From Candidatus Krumholzibacteriia bacterium (GTDB lineage Bacteria; Krumholzibacteriota; Krumholzibacteriia; LZORAL124-64-63), in assembly GCA_016744705.1 (NCBI GenBank), contig JADGDU010000001.1, positions 203,913 through 267,912 of the forward strand: DNA of 64,000 bases, written 5' to 3'. Within the stretch, counting starts at the first letter, position 1. Every line of letters begins with the position of its first letter. Of the stretch, positions 63,079 to 64,000 are shown one piece after another. Position numbers and translations under genes: made by a program. The notes below the pieces were generated by a model that had not been told where the DNA came from, searched no databases, and worked only from the letters and a program-made list of their open reading frames with translations.

Positions 63079-63182
63079 ACTCATCGTCAGCCACAAAAAC
63101 TTATTTTCGCTTTTTTTTCGCTGCCCTCTGTGTTAACTTAACCTCCCTGACAAAAACAAACAAACCTTCAGGAGGCTATAAG

Positions 63183-63710
63183 ATGCAATGGACCCAGTTA
63201 CTCAATACGATGATGGAGGAGTCTTTCTCCACCGCAGATAAAATGATGGAATTGGTAAGCGACGACGAACTCAACTGGAAACCCGAATCCGGTAATAACT
63301 GGATGACTGTGGGCCAGGTTTTGCAACACATGACCAACAGCTGTGGTTTCTGCTGCAATGGCTTTGCCACTGGCGATTGGGGAATGCCCGAAGAAAGCTG
63401 TGACACAGAAAAGGAACACTCCGACATGTTTCCCCCAGCCGAAACTCTGCCAACCACGGGCAGTGTCGCCGAAGCCCGCGCATTACTGGCGAAGGACCGA
63501 AAGCTGGCCCTGGCTGTAGTGAAAGAAGCAGGCGAAGATCGCCTGGAGTCGGAAATGAGTGCCGCACCGTGGGAGCCGGATAATTCCCGAAATCTGGGGT
63601 TGCATTGCCTGGGTATGGTCCAGCACCTTGATTCCCACCGGCATCAGCTTTTCTATTATCTGAAGCTGATGGGAAAAGATGTCAATACCATGACGCTTTG
63701 GGGAATGTAA
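63183..63710 (+). CDS. DinB family protein
   Basis: 175 residues, AGGAGG upstream of the ATG. Four-helix-bundle DinB/YfiT pattern: 'LNTMMEESFSTADKMMELVSDDELNWKPESGNNWMTVGQVLQHM' and 'HCLGMVQHLDSHRHQLFYYLKLMG'. The metal-binding His triad can be placed at His49-like 'LQHM' and the 'HLDSHRHQ' pair. Family members are thiol-dependent metalloenzymes or stress proteins. Cys-rich 'TNSCGFCCNG' after the first His is unusual. Function unknown. Confidence 0.8.
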   Translation: MQWTQLLNTMMEESFSTADKMMELVSDDELNWKPESGNNWMTVGQVLQHMTNSCGFCCNGFATGDWGMPEESCDTEKEHSDMFPPAETLPTTGSVAEARALLAKDRKLALAVVKEAGEDRLESEMSAAPWEPDNSRNLGLHCLGMVQHLDSHRHQLFYYLKLMGKDVNTMTLWGM

Positions 63711-64000
63711 GATTCGACTATTGGCTTGATCAGAAATTCGGCAGGGACGTCCCATGTCCCTGCCAAAAAGCTCGTCTGCCTTGTCTCCATTATAGTTACG
63801 AAATGGAGTTTTTCACATTTCAAGATCAAACTTCACCCCCCGGGGGGTACTTTTTTGAGAAGTAAGGGGGAAAATTTTCGACCCTCGGAGGAGGATTTTG
63901 GATTCCCAGGTTGGTTGATGGGCTTTTCAATAGGGACAACGGATAATTCTATCCAATGGTCGCCAAACCAGATTGAAAACAGCGAGGATAATTCCAAGAG
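63711..64000. other. Right-edge region; possible end of a gene entering from the right
   Basis: Contains a perfect 9-pair hairpin (63740-63748 with 63756-63764) and a CCCCCCGGGGGG palindrome near 63838. On the minus strand a frame is open from the edge (64000) to a TGA near 63840, about 55 codons beginning 'LELSSLFSIWFGDHWIEL'. It is not recognised and may be chance. Confidence 0.3.

Noticed and set aside
63830..63860. CCCCCCGGGGGG followed by TACTTTTTT as a terminator of the DinB gene
   Set aside because: The palindrome has no loop bases and lies over 120 bases after the stop; unlikely to be an efficient terminator.

Overview
The window reads as a chromosomal segment of a free-living Gram-negative bacterium of about 50-55% GC. 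No rRNA, tRNA, phage, transposase or CRISPR array was seen. Six proteins end in a FlgD-like immunoglobulin fold of the 'NPFNP...FD..G..V..L...GTY..R' type. That is the C-terminal domain used for type IX-like secretion in the Fibrobacteres-Chlorobi-Bacteroidetes (FCB) superphylum and related uncultured lineages such as Krumholzibacteriota, Eisenbacteria and Latescibacterota. Together with many lipoproteins and several multi-domain histidine kinases, this points to an uncultured FCB-type lineage. The placement is inference, because no marker gene is present.

Layout. 0-0.6 kb: start of a glycyl radical enzyme closely resembling trans-4-hydroxy-L-proline dehydratase, cut by the window edge. 0.8-5.9 kb: giant secreted gingipain-like (C25) protein. 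6.1-8.9 kb: two tandem SPFH/band-7 membrane proteins. 9.2-11 kb: peptidoglycan pair (MepK-like endopeptidase, LdtD-like L,D-transpeptidase) whose reading frames overlap head-on. 11-18 kb: small lipoproteins, a PstS-like binding protein, a DUF3667 protein, a LysM/BON protein, a DUF937 protein and several broken genes. 18-23.7 kb: hybrid histidine kinase, U32 peptidase, zinc-ribbon membrane protein. 24-32.8 kb: secreted proteins, an SLC13 transporter, a Nudix hydrolase and a Sel1 protein. 32.8-39.3 kb: a diguanylate cyclase with a squalene-cyclase-like sensor, a hybrid kinase and another large secreted protein. 39.3-42.3 kb: lipoprotein, TlpA-like thioredoxin, YkgJ, RidA, hotdog thioesterase. 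42.4-47.1 kb: a GC-rich, tightly overlapping metal-uptake operon (DtxR-type regulator, binding protein, ATPase, two permeases) with a recognisable operator and a 24-codon leader ORF. 47.2-52.5 kb: small membrane proteins, a broken AEC transporter, and a TetR regulon with two matching operators. 52.7-55.9 kb: secreted proteins and a TPR protein. 56-64 kb: a decayed lipoprotein, a PAS histidine kinase interrupted by an in-frame TGA, AEC and EamA transporters, a YncE-like propeller lipoprotein, a Doc toxin remnant and a DinB protein.

Most notable is a second candidate C-terminal tag. Three secreted proteins, not otherwise alike along their whole length, end in the same motif ([LI]K[AS][IML]YR-stop), and each gene lies directly beside a gene for a FlgD-tailed protein. 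Other items for a second look: a 53-bp element (promoter plus conserved transcript start) shared by two secreted-protein genes; the cyclase with an alpha/alpha-toroid sensor; the two-operator TetR circuit, probably with a leaderless mRNA; and several genes broken by single-base changes, some at homopolymers, which may be real decay or assembly error.
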